A stretch of DNA of 64,000 bases from Coix lacryma-jobi var. lacryma-jobi (Eukaryota > Streptophyta > Magnoliopsida > Poales > Poaceae), in NCBI GenBank assembly GCA_009763385.1, contig CM019822.1, forward strand, positions 8,092,127 through 8,156,126, in the 5' to 3' direction. The notes beneath the pieces were generated by a model. That model made no database searches, was not told where the DNA came from, and worked only from the letters and a program-made list of their open reading frames with translations. Each line of letters starts with the position of its first letter. The stretch's first letter is position 1. Shown here in pieces: positions 10,220 to 21,203 of this stretch. The translations under genes and the position numbers were made by a program.

Positions 10220-12848
10220 CGTATTAAAAGCCCAATGGCAAGTTGGAGAGAGGAGGAACTAGATGCGTCGGGTACGGTACTACTACTGTCGATTGTCGAT
10301 GTCTGCTTATTACAGTAGGATGGGATCGGAACTGCCATGCCTACCATCGTCAATGCATGAGTTATTTTCCGTCGTCTGTAATTACCACACTTCCACTGAT
10401 GTCGTCTACAGTACGTACGAATTACCATATGGACGATCACCAGCTAGCAAGGGCAAGCAGGTAGGAAAAGGTTGCGTTTTTATTTTTCACGCACCCAGGA
10501 GAGGTACACGTACGTATGTACGTATACGTACGTGGCGATTGCAACTGTGTTCACATGCTCCAACAGTGTATAGGTGTACGTTATGGCAGCAGGCCAGCAG
10601 CAGGCAGCGTCTCCGATCCAGTGAACGCCCTTTACCCGCTCATTATTGAGCGAGAAATCACATGCAGCGTGCATGAAATTCGGTAAAAGAGAGCTAGCTA
10701 GGGATGAAAAGGCCCTGCAAAAAAGAAGGGAGAGAAAAAACAAAAGGAGCAAGCCCTATTAAGTCATGATCGCATGAAATACTAGCTGCTGCTTTTGATC
10801 CAGCCATCAAACATGTGGATCCCAGCCTAAAGCCGTAAAGCGCCATCGATCGAGCACGTACATACTCCCTGCAGCTGATCGAAAACCTATAATATTGTTG
10901 TTATTATAGTCTGCTAGCGCTGTAGGAGTATGTAAAAAGGAAGAGGTAAAGTATTTATATTATACTTACCATCCATGTAAATGAATTATATATGACTTTT
11001 GTGGTCTTCGAGGTATGATCAACTTTTAGTGGAGTCGAGATCAGCGATATTTTCTGCTATAAATCCAATAACACTTATCTATATATATGATGCATCGTAA
11101 ATATATGTATTTCGTATATAACTAACCGGGTTTTTTTAAAAAAAAATGACTCCCAAGAAACGATATGCCATGTTTTTTAAGACGAGCAGAAATACTACGA
11201 CACACCATCACCGCAGATCTTTTATAGAGAAGTTATCAAAAAAGAGAGGAAAAAAACTTGGCATGCAGCAGCATCCACCATCCATCGGCCCCCTGCACTG
11301 GCATGCAGTAATAATCATGCAGCATGACCAGCGCGGGACACAGTACGCAACGACACACACACAAGGCGCGGGCAGGCAAGCACAAGCACGTCGCCGTTCC
11401 CAGGAGGACCACCTCCACCTGGTGGTCTCCGCCTCCGCGTCTCATGTTCTAAAGAAGCCAACCTCCCATAAAGAAACCCTCGAGCCAATCCAGAGGCCGG
11501 CCGCCGCTTGCGAGGCGGAGAGCGATGGAGATAGATGGCGTCGGCGTCGGCGTCGTCGGCGTCGCACACAAGACCACCCCCATCTAGCTATGATGTATCT
11601 CCCACCACCACTTGATGCCCGCCCACTGATGCCGGAGAACGCTAGCGCTAGCTAGCGTTGCGTTGCACCCAGACAAGACACGACCGAGCTAGCTTTGCAG
11701 CTACTCCGGCCTAGCATGGCGATTTTTTTCTCAAAGCTAGCGCATTTATTTATACTCTCTCCGCGCGTACTACAAATACGTACTGTATGTACTATAGCTA
11801 GTGCCAATTTTGCCAACAAATATGTGAGAGTTGTGGTGACTGGTGAGAAGAGACGAGATAATGGCCTAAGGCTGTCTGCACTCGATCCTCTATGTGATCC
11901 GGTAAAGGAATATAACGGAGGAAAAAGGCCGCACCGGATACGCTATCTCGGTACTGTACCTCGTCCCATCCGCCAAATTACCCGGGATAGCGAACGTACG
12001 CGACATGCTGCTGATGCTGCTTTCGGGCAACAGATGGGAGGGAGAATGTGGACCCCACTGCTTAACCAACTAAAAAAATGCTATATCTCATAAACTGAAA
12101 ACTCAAATTAAATTTCGATTGCACCATTGAATTCGTTGTAATTAATTCAAAACTAGATCTCTCATGGATATATTTAGATAAAGTGACAAGTGTGCCTACA
12201 GTGGATAGATGATGATATAGAGGATGGATGGATGCGGAAGAAATGAGTATAAAGGAGAGAATCTTGATGACCAGACAGTATAGAGGATAAAAATAGAGGA
12301 ACGTGAGTGCGGATAGTCTATTATATATGGTAGCTACGAGAGGAGCGAGACTATAGCTGTTACTAGCTACTCTATATAGCTATCACGCACCCGGCAGGGC
12401 GAGAGCCGGGGGCACAACACAAACACAACCAGCTGCTGCTGCAACTGCCACTGCAGCTGCATGCATCTGTACTTGGTGGCGAGAGGCCGAGGGTGCTTTA
12501 AGCGAGCCTAGTCGTCTTCCCTCCTCCGTCCGTCCCCCTCGATCGGCTGGCTGTTACTTGCATGGTCCCCGGCCCTCCTCCCGCTCTCCGACCTCACCTC
12601 CAGCTCCAGCTCCAGTCACGGCGCCCATCCCGGCCCCTTAAAACCGCACCAACTTGTAGCCAAATTCTTGAGCTCACACCCACATACACAGAACACACAA
12701 CATATACCAAGCTTGCTAGCTTTTGCTTGTCGCCTCGCCTCACAACCTACGACGACGAAATTAAACGAGCAACACAGCTTTTGGCTAGGTAGAATTCTTC
12801 CTGGGCGCGCGCGGCAGCAGCTAGCTAGCTCGCAGCAGCAGCGGGGCC
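10220..12848. other. Intergenic and upstream region of the zinc-finger gene
   Basis: No gene is recognised. A possible degenerate MITE lies at about 11873-12320 (separate entry). From about 12400 to 12848 the sequence becomes C- and CA-rich, as in plant promoters and 5' UTRs. TCTATATAGC near 12370 is a possible TATA element, but the start site cannot be fixed. Confidence 0.5.
11873..12320. mobile_element. Possible MULE-type MITE relic upstream of the zinc-finger gene
   Basis: The left segment GCTGTCTGCACTCGATCCTC is mirrored on the right by the complement of GACTATCCGCACTCACGTTC, followed on each side by CTCTAT. The similarity is imperfect and no target duplication is clear. It would end about 530 bp before the gene's start codon. 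Confidence 0.4.
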
Positions 12849-13745
12849 ATGGCGAAGCCGCAGGAGGTGCGCAGCGTCGACTCCTTCTCGCAGCTGCCGT
12901 TCATCCGGCCGGCGCCGGCGCCGGCGGCGCAGCCCATCAGAGACGCCACCATCCGCCTGTTCGGCTGCGACTTCTCCAACGACGACCAGCAGCACCGGCG
13001 GCAGGCCAAGCAGCAGCACCACCACCAGGACGCCGCGGCCGACTCCCCCGACGCCGCCAACGGCAGCACGGTCACGTCCGAGAGCAACGGCGGCGGCGCG
13101 GCCGCCGAGAGGAAGTTCGAGTGCCACTACTGCTGCCGCAACTTCCCGACGTCGCAGGCGCTGGGCGGCCACCAGAACGCGCACAAGCGCGAGCGGCAGC
13201 ACGCCAAGCGGGCCCACCTCCAGGCCTCCCTCGCCATGCACCGCTACCACGTGCCCGGCCACATGTACGGCCTCTTCAACTACCACCACCACCACCTCGC
13301 CGGCGGCGGCCGCTTCGTCGACCACCCCGCGCCGCCGCCGCTGCCGCTTCCGCCGCCCCCGCCGCCGGCGCACTACCCGATGTGGACGAGCGCCAGCCCC
13401 TACGGCGTCGGCGGAGGCCCAGGCTCTATGTCGCAGCCCATCAACGGTAGCCCGGTGCCGCCGGGGCTCTGGAGGGTGCCGGCCCCTGCTGCCACAACCA
13501 CTGCTGCTGCGGCCATGGAGAATTTCGGCATGTCCGGCCGGCACGGCGCTGCTGGCACGGCTATCTTGGTCGGGCCGCCGGTTGGTGGGGAGGCTGCCGC
13601 ATGCAAGGACGAGAAGGCCGTGATGAGCTTGTTGTCCCCCTCGCCCTCGCTCTCGTCGTGCTCGTCCACGTCGCCAGAGAAGAAGCTAGGTAGGTGTGAA
13701 TTGGGCCACCAGAAGGAGAGTGTCAGCTTGGACCTCCATTTGTAA
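12849..13745 (+). CDS. Single C2H2 zinc-finger transcription factor with EAR motif (GIS/ZFP5/ZFP6/ZFP8-like)
   Basis: The protein is 298 aa, encoded by one uninterrupted exon, as is usual for this intronless family. The start is set by an ATG in strong context (GGGGCCATGGCG); a TAG lies upstream in frame. One plant-type Q-finger is visible: Cys92 and Cys95, then His108 and His112, containing QALGGH at 103-108, the core that contacts DNA in this class. The N-terminus carries IRLFG at 35-39, a conserved box of the GIS/ZFP5/6/8 group. The C-terminus ends in SLDLHL, an LxLxL EAR repression motif that recruits TOPLESS-type corepressors. Low-complexity His, Pro, Gly and Ala tracts fill the remainder. 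Relatives regulate trichome and epidermal development through gibberellin and cytokinin signalling in Arabidopsis; that role is inferred, not shown. It is nuclear by class. An AATAAA at 14019-14024 could direct polyadenylation. Confidence 0.93.
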   Translation: MAKPQEVRSVDSFSQLPFIRPAPAPAAQPIRDATIRLFGCDFSNDDQQHRRQAKQQHHHQDAAADSPDAANGSTVTSESNGGGAAAERKFECHYCCRNFPTSQALGGHQNAHKRERQHAKRAHLQASLAMHRYHVPGHMYGLFNYHHHHLAGGGRFVDHPAPPPLPLPPPPPPAHYPMWTSASPYGVGGGPGSMSQPINGSPVPPGLWRVPAPAATTTAAAAMENFGMSGRHGAAGTAILVGPPVGGEAAACKDEKAVMSLLSPSPSLSSCSSTSPEKKLGRCELGHQKESVSLDLHL

Positions 13746-15371
13746 TTCTTTCTTGTTTTTTTTTATTTATTACTCTCCGATCGATCTCGATCCCCTTGCT
13801 TGTGGATTAGCAGTTGCCAGCGCATGTCAATTCTCATAGTTTTCTAAATAATCGTTTCTACGTACCTTTTTTTTGCCGTACGTCTGAAATTCAAGTTTAA
13901 TTAGTAGAGCTAGCTAGCTAGCTGCTGCTGCCGCTACTGTAGCTTCAAATTCTTGGGGCCATTTCTGCTATATACAAGTACGTGAGGATCCAGTACGTGA
14001 TCGATGACGAACTTCAGAATAAACTTTACTGATAGGCCTGTTGTTCTTTCAAAAAAAAATATACATAGGCCTGTTTAATTTGGAGAGGAAGTTAAGAAAC
14101 TACGAGAAATTCTTGTGAAGTTCCTGGGAAATCATCCTTGCTTGTGTGTAGCAGCTCCGATCCATTCTCGGTGGCATGCATGAGGTACGACGACCCTACG
14201 AAAAACTTGCATGTTCATTTATTTACGTGGGAGAGGAAGAAATAATTGGGCCTAGCTAGAATTAGAAACTGCAGGGGAGGGAAATTAAAGAACTGCATCC
14301 ACTGTAGATTGGAAATGTGTGGATCTAAACAGAGCATGGATCCAAGGCCGCCGTACGTACAATAGATGGTCCCTTAGGGGTAGGGTAGGGAGGCGCGGGG
14401 CGATGCACATAATGTACATGACCTTTCTTTATCGCACCCTGGCCCCAACTATACGTCCGTCTGAATTGCTTTGTACAGAGATGGCTCTTTTTAGCATGTG
14501 CTCTGCCACGAGCCAGGTGTTTCATGTACTTTCAGCTTCCTCATATAGATGCGTAATATAATTTACTAATGGCAGCTTGGCACGTGAAGGAAAAAGGCAT
14601 GCCGACAGTAACAGCTCGCTAACACAGGGATTTTTTTTTATAAAAGAAATTAGGGGAAGGAACATGTTCTTTCTGCCATGTACGGAGAGAAAGGTTTGGT
14701 GGTCTTTTATATTCATTCATTTATTTAAATAAAAGGAACATGGGAGATACTATTATCTGCTTTGGTTCTCCTCTCTGACTCGAGGCATATATAATAAGAA
14801 GAAGAAGAAGAAGAAGAAAGTGAACGACCTAGAGATCATCATGCGGATTTATAGAGCTGCATATGCCGTGACCAATTCATCTAAAAGCTTAAGCTGGTAG
14901 AAAAGACAAGGAATTAACTTACATTTAGCCAATGCGTGGAATATTATATTTTATTAACTGTGCTAATCGGGGTTTGAATTCGAGACCTTCGGTGTAGAGT
15001 TATATGTACTGAGTTTTTTTTTTTTTAGCCAAAAGCTTAAACTAATAGCAGGAAAGGTAGGCAAACCACTTTATGTTTCGTCAGCATGATTTTATCAACT
15101 GTGTTTAGCGCTCTAGTCACGTGACATCACAGCTTAAAGACGGTAATACATCCTTATTATATATTCCAGCCATCAAGTCTCAGGCAGATGCAAAACAAAA
15201 GTAAGTACCCCTCTGTTCTAATAATTAAGATGAATTTTCAAAATAGTAGTCAGTCAGACTATTTTTAAATTAAGTAAATTTTATATAAAAGAATCAATGC
15301 TTTTAAGTAAGTACCATTAAATTTATCATGAAATTTATTTCATGATATGTATATTTTTTGAAATGTGGATT
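13746..15371. other. 3' flank of the zinc-finger gene and spacer
   Basis: No further gene is seen. The region includes a (GAA)n run at about 14797-14819 and two related segments of about 100-130 bp starting near 14881 and 15030. Both contain an AAAAGCTTAA word followed by ATTTTATYAACTGTG, which suggests a duplicated or decayed transposon end. Confidence 0.5.
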
Positions 15372-15556
15372 CTCCCTCCGTCTTTAAATAAGTGTTGTTT
15401 TCGCTTTCCGAGAAAAGCTACCGGTAATTATATATTAAAATATATTAATATTTATATTAAGTAATTAGTATCATTGGAAAGATCTTTACATCTAGTTTTT
15501 TAACAAAATTATTTTGAGATATAAATATTGTATATATTTTTTAAAAAAATTGAGTC

Positions 15557-16057
15557 GGTCTCAGAGACCTTTAGTCTCGGGTCCAGCTATGGTTCCGGGA
15601 CTAAAGGTTTGGAATAAACGGGACTAAAGGTTTGCTACAGTATTCGACCCGGGACTAAAGGTTTGGAATAAAAACGAAAAAATGTTGTGGTTGTGGAGAT
15701 TCGAACTCAAGACTACACAGTTAGCCTTCACATGCGTTACCAACTGAGCTACACTACACATCTGATAGAATAGGATACTCCTTTTTAAATTGTGTCTGGA
15801 AGGACCTTTAGTGTCGGTTGATGTTACCAACCGGAACTAAAAGATCCTTTAGTCCCAGTTGGTAATACCAACCTACCTTTAGTCCCGGTTGGTATTACCA
15901 ACCGGAACTAAAGAACACTGACCCTTTAGTCCCGGTTGCCTCGAGGAAAAGGAACCTTTACCAACCGGGACTAAAGAACTTTTAGCCCCGGACACAAAAA
16001 TATTGGAGGCTAATGGCCGAATCTGTCTATCGCCCAAAGGCCATTTCTCTAGTAGTG
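15557..16057. mobile_element. CACTA derivative nested in the MITE
   Basis: The right terminus GGCCATTTCTCTAGTAGTG ends at 16057 and is a CACTA terminal repeat in reverse orientation. 15570-16010 carries at least eight TTTAGTCCCGG-type subterminal words, including hairpins such as TTTAGTCCCGGTTGGTATTA facing its complement near 15877-15915. No CACTA terminus exists at the left boundary, so this is a truncated or one-ended copy. A tRNA-like module lies inside it. Confidence 0.75.
15690..15763 (-). other. tRNA-like segment with canonical A and B boxes
   Basis: Read on the minus strand, TAGCTCAGTTGG (plus 15740-15751) fits the pol III A-box consensus exactly, and GTTCGAATC (plus 15698-15706) fits the B-box core. 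Spacing is tRNA-like, and the flanks (TGTAGTG at one end, CTCCACAACCACA at the other) partly resemble an acceptor stem. The arms do not pair well enough for a confident cloverleaf, so I call it tRNA-derived. It lies inside the CACTA derivative. Confidence 0.6.
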
Positions 16058-16129
16058 CAACAACAACACTTATTTAGAGATGGAGGGACGCACACCAACA
16101 ACGACACTTATTTAGAGACAGAAAGATAG

Positions 16130-16885
16130 TACTTCTGTGTGAAATTTGATGTAGCAAGATCCTGCATCGAAATCATATATAACGACGCTGGCCAGACATC
16201 ATGAATTAAGGGCGTCCTCAACGGTCAATATGAAATCGCTAGCTAGGTGCAAATAAAAAAAGAAAAACAATTGCCATCGGCATGGTACATGGGGGGTGGG
16301 TCATGCAAGACAGAGACAGAACATTCATTGGAAACTGAGCGAGATAGGCGACGAGCTCATCGCTAGCTAGTAGAGTTTTGGACCTTCTCTCACCTCCACG
16401 TAGGCAAATAGCTAGCTAGAAAGGCCTTGTTGGAGACGCCCTAACAAGCACTCAAAGGCATGGCCTGCTTCTGCTTGGATGTCATGCATGCACAGCTTTA
16501 GACTGTACGACCACAGTACTTTTCTAGAATTCAATTTAGGTGGCTCTTGTACGGTTCATCACTCTGGTTTCCCAATGTCTGATCGCTGATGCATCTCGCA
16601 ACATGCAAATTGCAATGCATTGCCCCTAACCCCGACAAATAGCGCACCGGGTCCTGACATATTCTCTGCGACGCATTGTCAATAATAGTATACACTAGGA
16701 GTATCATCACCGGAACTGTTGTACGTGCACGATGCATCCACGGTAGTTCAATTTCATGAAGGTCGACTTGACAATGACAATAAATCGTTTGATGGTCTAC
16801 ATATTCACTGATGATGAACTTGATTCCGTTCGCCAACAGGAAAAACCAGTAAATCGTCGTTGCTCATTGACACAACAAATTAAAA
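16130..16885. other. Spacer, nothing recognised
   Basis: No gene or clear repeat is seen. The short ORFs lack domains. Confidence 0.5.
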
Positions 16886-17254
16886 GGCCTGTTTGGTATA
16901 GCTCACAATAGCTTGATAAGCTATTGTAAACTATTTTTTGTTATTGTTTTTGACAAATACTTTTTTTTCAAAACAACTTTCACCTATAAAGTTGTTTTAT
17001 TCTTAGCTTTTATAGAAACATAAGCTGAGATGAAACTGAAAAAGATAATTTTTTTCACAACTTGCATAATCATTTATCTCTCCTAAGCATACATAAAATT
17101 ATTGGTAAAACGGTTTTGTCAAACACCTTTTTAAAAAACAGCTTAGTTTTATCTAGTAAGTTATTTATAAAGTAATTTTTTTTAAAAAAAAAACAGCTTC
17201 AACGATGAAACTAAACTATGTTAGAGGTCATAGCTGAGCTATGTCAGACGGGCC
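16886..17254. mobile_element. MITE with GGCCTGTTTGG-type ends
   Basis: The left end GGCCTGTTTGGTATAGCTCA is mirrored by the right end TGAGCTATGTCAGACGGGCC. AAA flanks both sides and could be a 3-bp target duplication. The interior is AT-rich and non-coding. Size and termini suit a PIF/Harbinger (Tourist-like) MITE, though hAT is not excluded. Confidence 0.65.
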
Positions 17255-18860
17255 AAAGTAGGGGTTGTACCATTGTGTGTGAGGTGGCCATACATCACAT
17301 CATCATGCATGCATACCAAGATTGCTGAAACTTTGAGTGGCCCGAAACACTCGAGAGGTGACCAGATCAGAGGATGATATCGATATGCAACGCAATGCAA
17401 GTTCCGGGGGACAAGCGGACAAAGAAGCATTCGAGCAACCAGCGGACAAGACAAACCAAACGAAACGATGAGGTCTGCTGCATGCATAGCTGCTACTTGT
17501 ATCGAACTGGCGCATGCATGCATGCATATGCACAGCATCTAGCTTCCTATGCCATCATGGCGTCATGGCGACATGCATACACCGAGAAAGCTACAGGTCA
17601 CTGAACCTTGTGTGGACGGACGCACGCATCGCTGCATCACCAGGCCCGGTCTCAGTAGCGCGCGCTGGCGGCTGGCCTGGCGCATGCAGTGTTGTAATCC
17701 TCCACAGAATAGTACAGATCCGCGGCGCTGCACGCGGCCGCGCCCAGCTCCAGCAGCAGCGGCGGGCCGGGCAGGCAGTACCACCACCACCGCTGCATGC
17801 AGTGGTTGCCGGCCAGGCGCCTCCCAGTCCCAGCAGGGCTGGACCAGCGCGCGCTGTACTTGCGCAGTGCAAAGCCATACGCAGGCAGAGAGATCAGATT
17901 CAGATCGATCAGCAGACGATGAGCATGCAGTTAAGCTGTGCACCCACCACCACCACCACACCCATGCATCATCGCCAGCTGCGGCATGTGCGGTTCAGAG
18001 AGGAGATGATGCCTGCTGCAGTGTCTCGCTCGATCGCATATGAGTACACAGTACAGTATGTTTCTCCCCTTTTCCTTTCCGCACTGTTCAGTTCTTATGC
18101 TAGCTATGCGCCGTCGTCCACGTCCGACCCCGGCCATGCACCTTGCGCGCATCTCGGGCATCTGCATTGCCCCGCCGTCCGCCCAGCCGTCAGCGCGGCC
18201 ACCGTACCTGCCGGCTCGCTGCCGTGTCAATCTGCCGGTGGGCGGTGGCGGGAGGAATATGGAGAGAGAGAGAGACCGTTCGGGTGGGTGGCCTGGGTGG
18301 TGCACTGGTGCATACAGCAAGTACAGCTACCGCCGACACGGCTGATAATGCGATGGGCTCTGAACAGCAAGCAGAGTCACAGCAGTGCTTGCTGCTGTGC
18401 TGCAGGGCCATGCATCTGACGGCAACGCATGCATGCAATGCAAGGCGCGTAAAAGCCGGCCTGTGCTTAACCTTAAATGGACGTCCGATGCTCTGATCTC
18501 TTTTCCGCATGCATGCATGCGATGCACGGCACGCCCTTTTAAGAACATGATAGTGGGAAACCGCAGGAGCCAGCGGACGAGCCAGACGGATGCCGATCAG
18601 AGTTGCAAAAGGGTGAATGGTGCAGAATGCATGCATGTGTTTCTGAATTCTGACCTGCCGTACTGTGACTCTGTGTGAGCCTGTAACACAGTTGCAAAGA
18701 TATTATCACTGTGCGCACGCCTTTGACGTCAACCCACACTACCGAGAACTGTCCATTACTACTTTAACCAGGCCAGTGAGGGGTGTTGCTAGCATTTTCA
18801 AGGCAAATTTGGCAAACCGTTTGCAGAGAACTGCTTGATTACCTGTACCCGTCGTTAGTA
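17255..18860. other. GC-rich spacer with CATG repeats, no supported gene
   Basis: The segment has many TGCATGCATGC runs (for example 17510-17528 and 18507-18521) and GC-rich overlapping ORFs on both strands at 17514-18640. None shows a domain, biased composition beyond GC, or a splice pattern, so none is called. Confidence 0.45.
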
Positions 18861-18869
18861 CAAGTACAA

Positions 18870-19110
18870 CTAAAACTTTTAGATACTGTAGTTTAAGCGA
18901 TTAAATTTTAGTTGTGTTGTTGAGATACACGGACGGAGAGAGACCAATAGCTAGTTGGACTAAACTAAAAAACAATTCATCCGTTTGGATATATAAGGGT
19001 TAGGAGTCAAATTTTAAGACTAACAATTCGTCAGGTTGAACTTAAGATTATTCCATGTTTAATTTGAATGATTTAGGACTAAATTTAAAGGACTAGTTTG
19101 TTTATTAGGC
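18870..19110. mobile_element. Decayed MITE relic (uncertain family)
   Basis: The segment contains CTAAAACTTTTAG and GATTTAGGACTAAATTTAAA words in opposed orientation, ending in GGACTAGTTTGTTTATTAGG. This resembles common grass MITEs whose ends read CTAGTTTGTTTGG. Ends and target site are not resolvable. Confidence 0.35.
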
Positions 19111-19124
19111 CGTGACTACTATAA

Positions 19125-19434
19125 GGGCCCGTTTGGGAGAGCGCTCTACTCCATGATTCTTCAGCTATATGCTCCTTGAATGTTCGATTGAGTGATTCCA
19201 CTTCCTTGGAGGGGTAGGGTAGGAATCAACAGAGAATCCCCACCAAAATATAACCCGGAATGAGTAAAAATTCGAAGCAGCAGTTTTTTCAACTCCTTCA
19301 CTCGTATACAAAATAAAGAAGTGATTCGCTTAAATTTACTGAAAAAGTTAGACAGTTTGTTTAACGTTTGACAACTGAGAAGTGATTTTTTTTTTTTGAG
19401 AATCTGCTCCACTGGAGTGCTCCCAAACGCGGCC
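19125..19434. mobile_element. Tourist-like (PIF/Harbinger) MITE, TAA target site
   Basis: 310 bp with termini GGGCCCGTTTGGGAGAGC and GTGCTCCCAAACGCGGCC. It is flanked by TAA on both sides (19122-19124 and 19435-19437), the signature of PIF/Harbinger insertion. Non-coding. Confidence 0.88.
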
Positions 19435-19566
19435 TAAGGCACAGTACTATTGCAGCTAGCTACTCCGTAGGTTCATGAACTCATCAGATAGGAGTATGTT
19501 GTCGAGCAAGCACACCCACCCGAATCTCTGACTCGGACGGCATTGAGGCCATTCAGGCGCTAGCTA

Positions 19567-19818
19567 GGCCCTGTTTGGATGTATGCAACTAAAATTTAGC
19601 TAGCTAAAATTTTAGTGTAAAACTTTAGCTAGCTAAAAGTTTCTCAGCTAAACTTTAGCTAGGTGTTTGGATGCTTCAGCTAATAGACTCAGCTAAATTT
19701 TAGCTGGTTTTAGCTATGTTGAAATAGTTAAATGTAGCTAAACTTGAGCTGAGTTGTTTGGATGTCTAGCAGCTAAATTTCGCCAGCTAAAGTTTAACTG
19801 CTACATCCAAACAGGGCC
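19567..19818. mobile_element. Tourist-like MITE, CTA target site
   Basis: 252 bp with termini GGCCCTGTTTGGATGTA and TACATCCAAACAGGGCC, an almost perfect inverted pair. CTA flanks both sides (19564-19566 and 19819-19821). Internally, AGCTAAA words recur about ten times in both orientations, giving strong self-complementarity. Confidence 0.9.
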
Positions 19819-19821
19819 CTA

Positions 19822-20942
19822 CGCGGCCAGCTACCTGTAAGTGGTTTCGTTGTTTTATGAGTGATGATCGAAGGGGTTATTGACATGTGACAAGAAGCGA
19901 ATCTAGTAACCAGCAGTCAGGGCTGCACTTGATGTCGCCAAGAAACGCCGAGCGTCGTGTAACTGTATCGGTACGGCCACTCTGGCATGGGAAACAATCC
20001 TGCACAAGTCAGAGTGACGCTTTACTGCTGCGCGGCACAAGGGCAAGCAGTGCGCTACCGATGCGGCGATGCCTCCCTAGCCACCACACGGACACGGTCC
20101 ACACCGATCATTTTTTTTTTTTCCTTTTCCCCTGTGCGGCTGGCTGGCAACTGGCATAGTGAGTGGCATCAGGCATCGCATCCTCTCCCCAGCACTGAAC
20201 CGAATTTCAGCAAACTGAAACGTCTGCCCCATTGGGCCCAGTCATTGCTCAAGGCCATTATAGTCTGAAACGGTTAATCTGGCCCGGTAAGGGAAAATTC
20301 CAGCCCAGATTGTATCATGTTTGGGCCAGGCCGGATCTGCGAAGCCCTCTTTCTCCCACTGCCCTTATACGGACTCTAATCCGTTTCAGCCCCCTCGGCC
20401 CGGACGCGCGCTCATTTGCTCAGGCAGACGGACGAAAAAAAATCATTTTGGACGACGCAACCTGGTGCTTTTGAGATGGAAGGCGCGGCAACGGCGAGCA
20501 CAGCAGCCAGCAGGTCACGGCACCGCGCCACCATCAATCCATCATGTGTCCGCGTACGTGTACCTCGGTCCCATGTCCCGTCCCATCCCCTGCTGCTACT
20601 CACTATCGTTCCGCGACTCGCGCGCACGAACCACCACCCCCGTCGAGAGAACTCGCGCGCGAGGTCCAGCGTACCTTTCGCCAGTCGCGCTCGCCAACGA
20701 CCTCGCTAACAAATCAGACGTTTGGTGAGATGAGATCACGGCCCCGACGGGTCTCGCGTGCGCGTCAGATGATGAGATCGTGACAGGGACCAGATCGGCC
20801 CTTGCATTGTCGGCGGCACGTACGAGTGTGCTAGCAGCTGCATCGTGGAACAAAACTCTAATAGATGATGTCTTGTCCGTCATGGCGTCATTGGCGTCCA
20901 TTTCAAGCTCAAGACGAACCATTCCACGTCACCTATTGCGTA
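19822..20942. other. Spacer, no supported gene
   Basis: The overlapping GC-rich ORFs at 20232-20922 have no recognisable domain. Nothing else is identified. Confidence 0.45.
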
Positions 20943-21203
20943 CTCCCTCTGTCCCCCCCCCCCCCCACCCCCCCAACCCCACCCCACAAAAAAAAGTCGT
21001 TTTGAATTTTCGTGCTATAAGTTTGACTCAATTTATATAAAATGCATGCAATATTTATATCTCTAAATAAATTTGTTAAAAAACTAGACTTAAAAATCTT
21101 TTCGACGATACTAATTACTTAGTACAAATATTTATACATTTTTAATATATAATTATCGGTATTTATTTTTCGGGAAGCGAAAATAACATCTAATTTGAGA
21201 CAG
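20943..21203. mobile_element. Stowaway-type MITE, decayed right end
   Basis: Starts CTCCCTCTGTCC and runs into a poly-C tract (20955-20967). The body is homologous, in reverse orientation, to 15372-15556. The right end AATTTGAGACAG is eroded and no TA duplication is clear on that side. Confidence 0.65.

Larger units (their letters stand above)
15372..16088. mobile_element. Stowaway-type MITE interrupted by a CACTA fragment
   Basis: The left end CTCCCTCCGTCTTTAAATAA and the right end TTATTTAGAGATGGAGGGA are inverted copies. The left 185 bp is homologous to the complement of the element at 20943-21203 (shared AAGTAATTAGTATC and CTAGTTTTTTAACAAA). The homology stops at TTGAGTC (15550-15556), where CACTA sequence begins. 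A second copy of the right end (CACTTATTTAGAGACAGAAA) follows at about 16105-16124. No TA duplication is preserved on the left. Confidence 0.7.

Noticed and set aside
12668..13544. Long ORFs in other frames across the zinc-finger gene
   Set aside because: They are shadows of the C2H2 coding frame, rich in Arg and Pro as expected from GC-rich codons read out of frame.
15690..15763. Functional tRNA gene
   Set aside because: A and B boxes are good, but acceptor and anticodon arms do not pair convincingly, and it lies in a CACTA derivative.
17514..18419. 301-codon ORF and overlapping ORFs on both strands
   Set aside because: GC-rich composition with CATG repeats; no domain, no conserved motif, several frames open at once.
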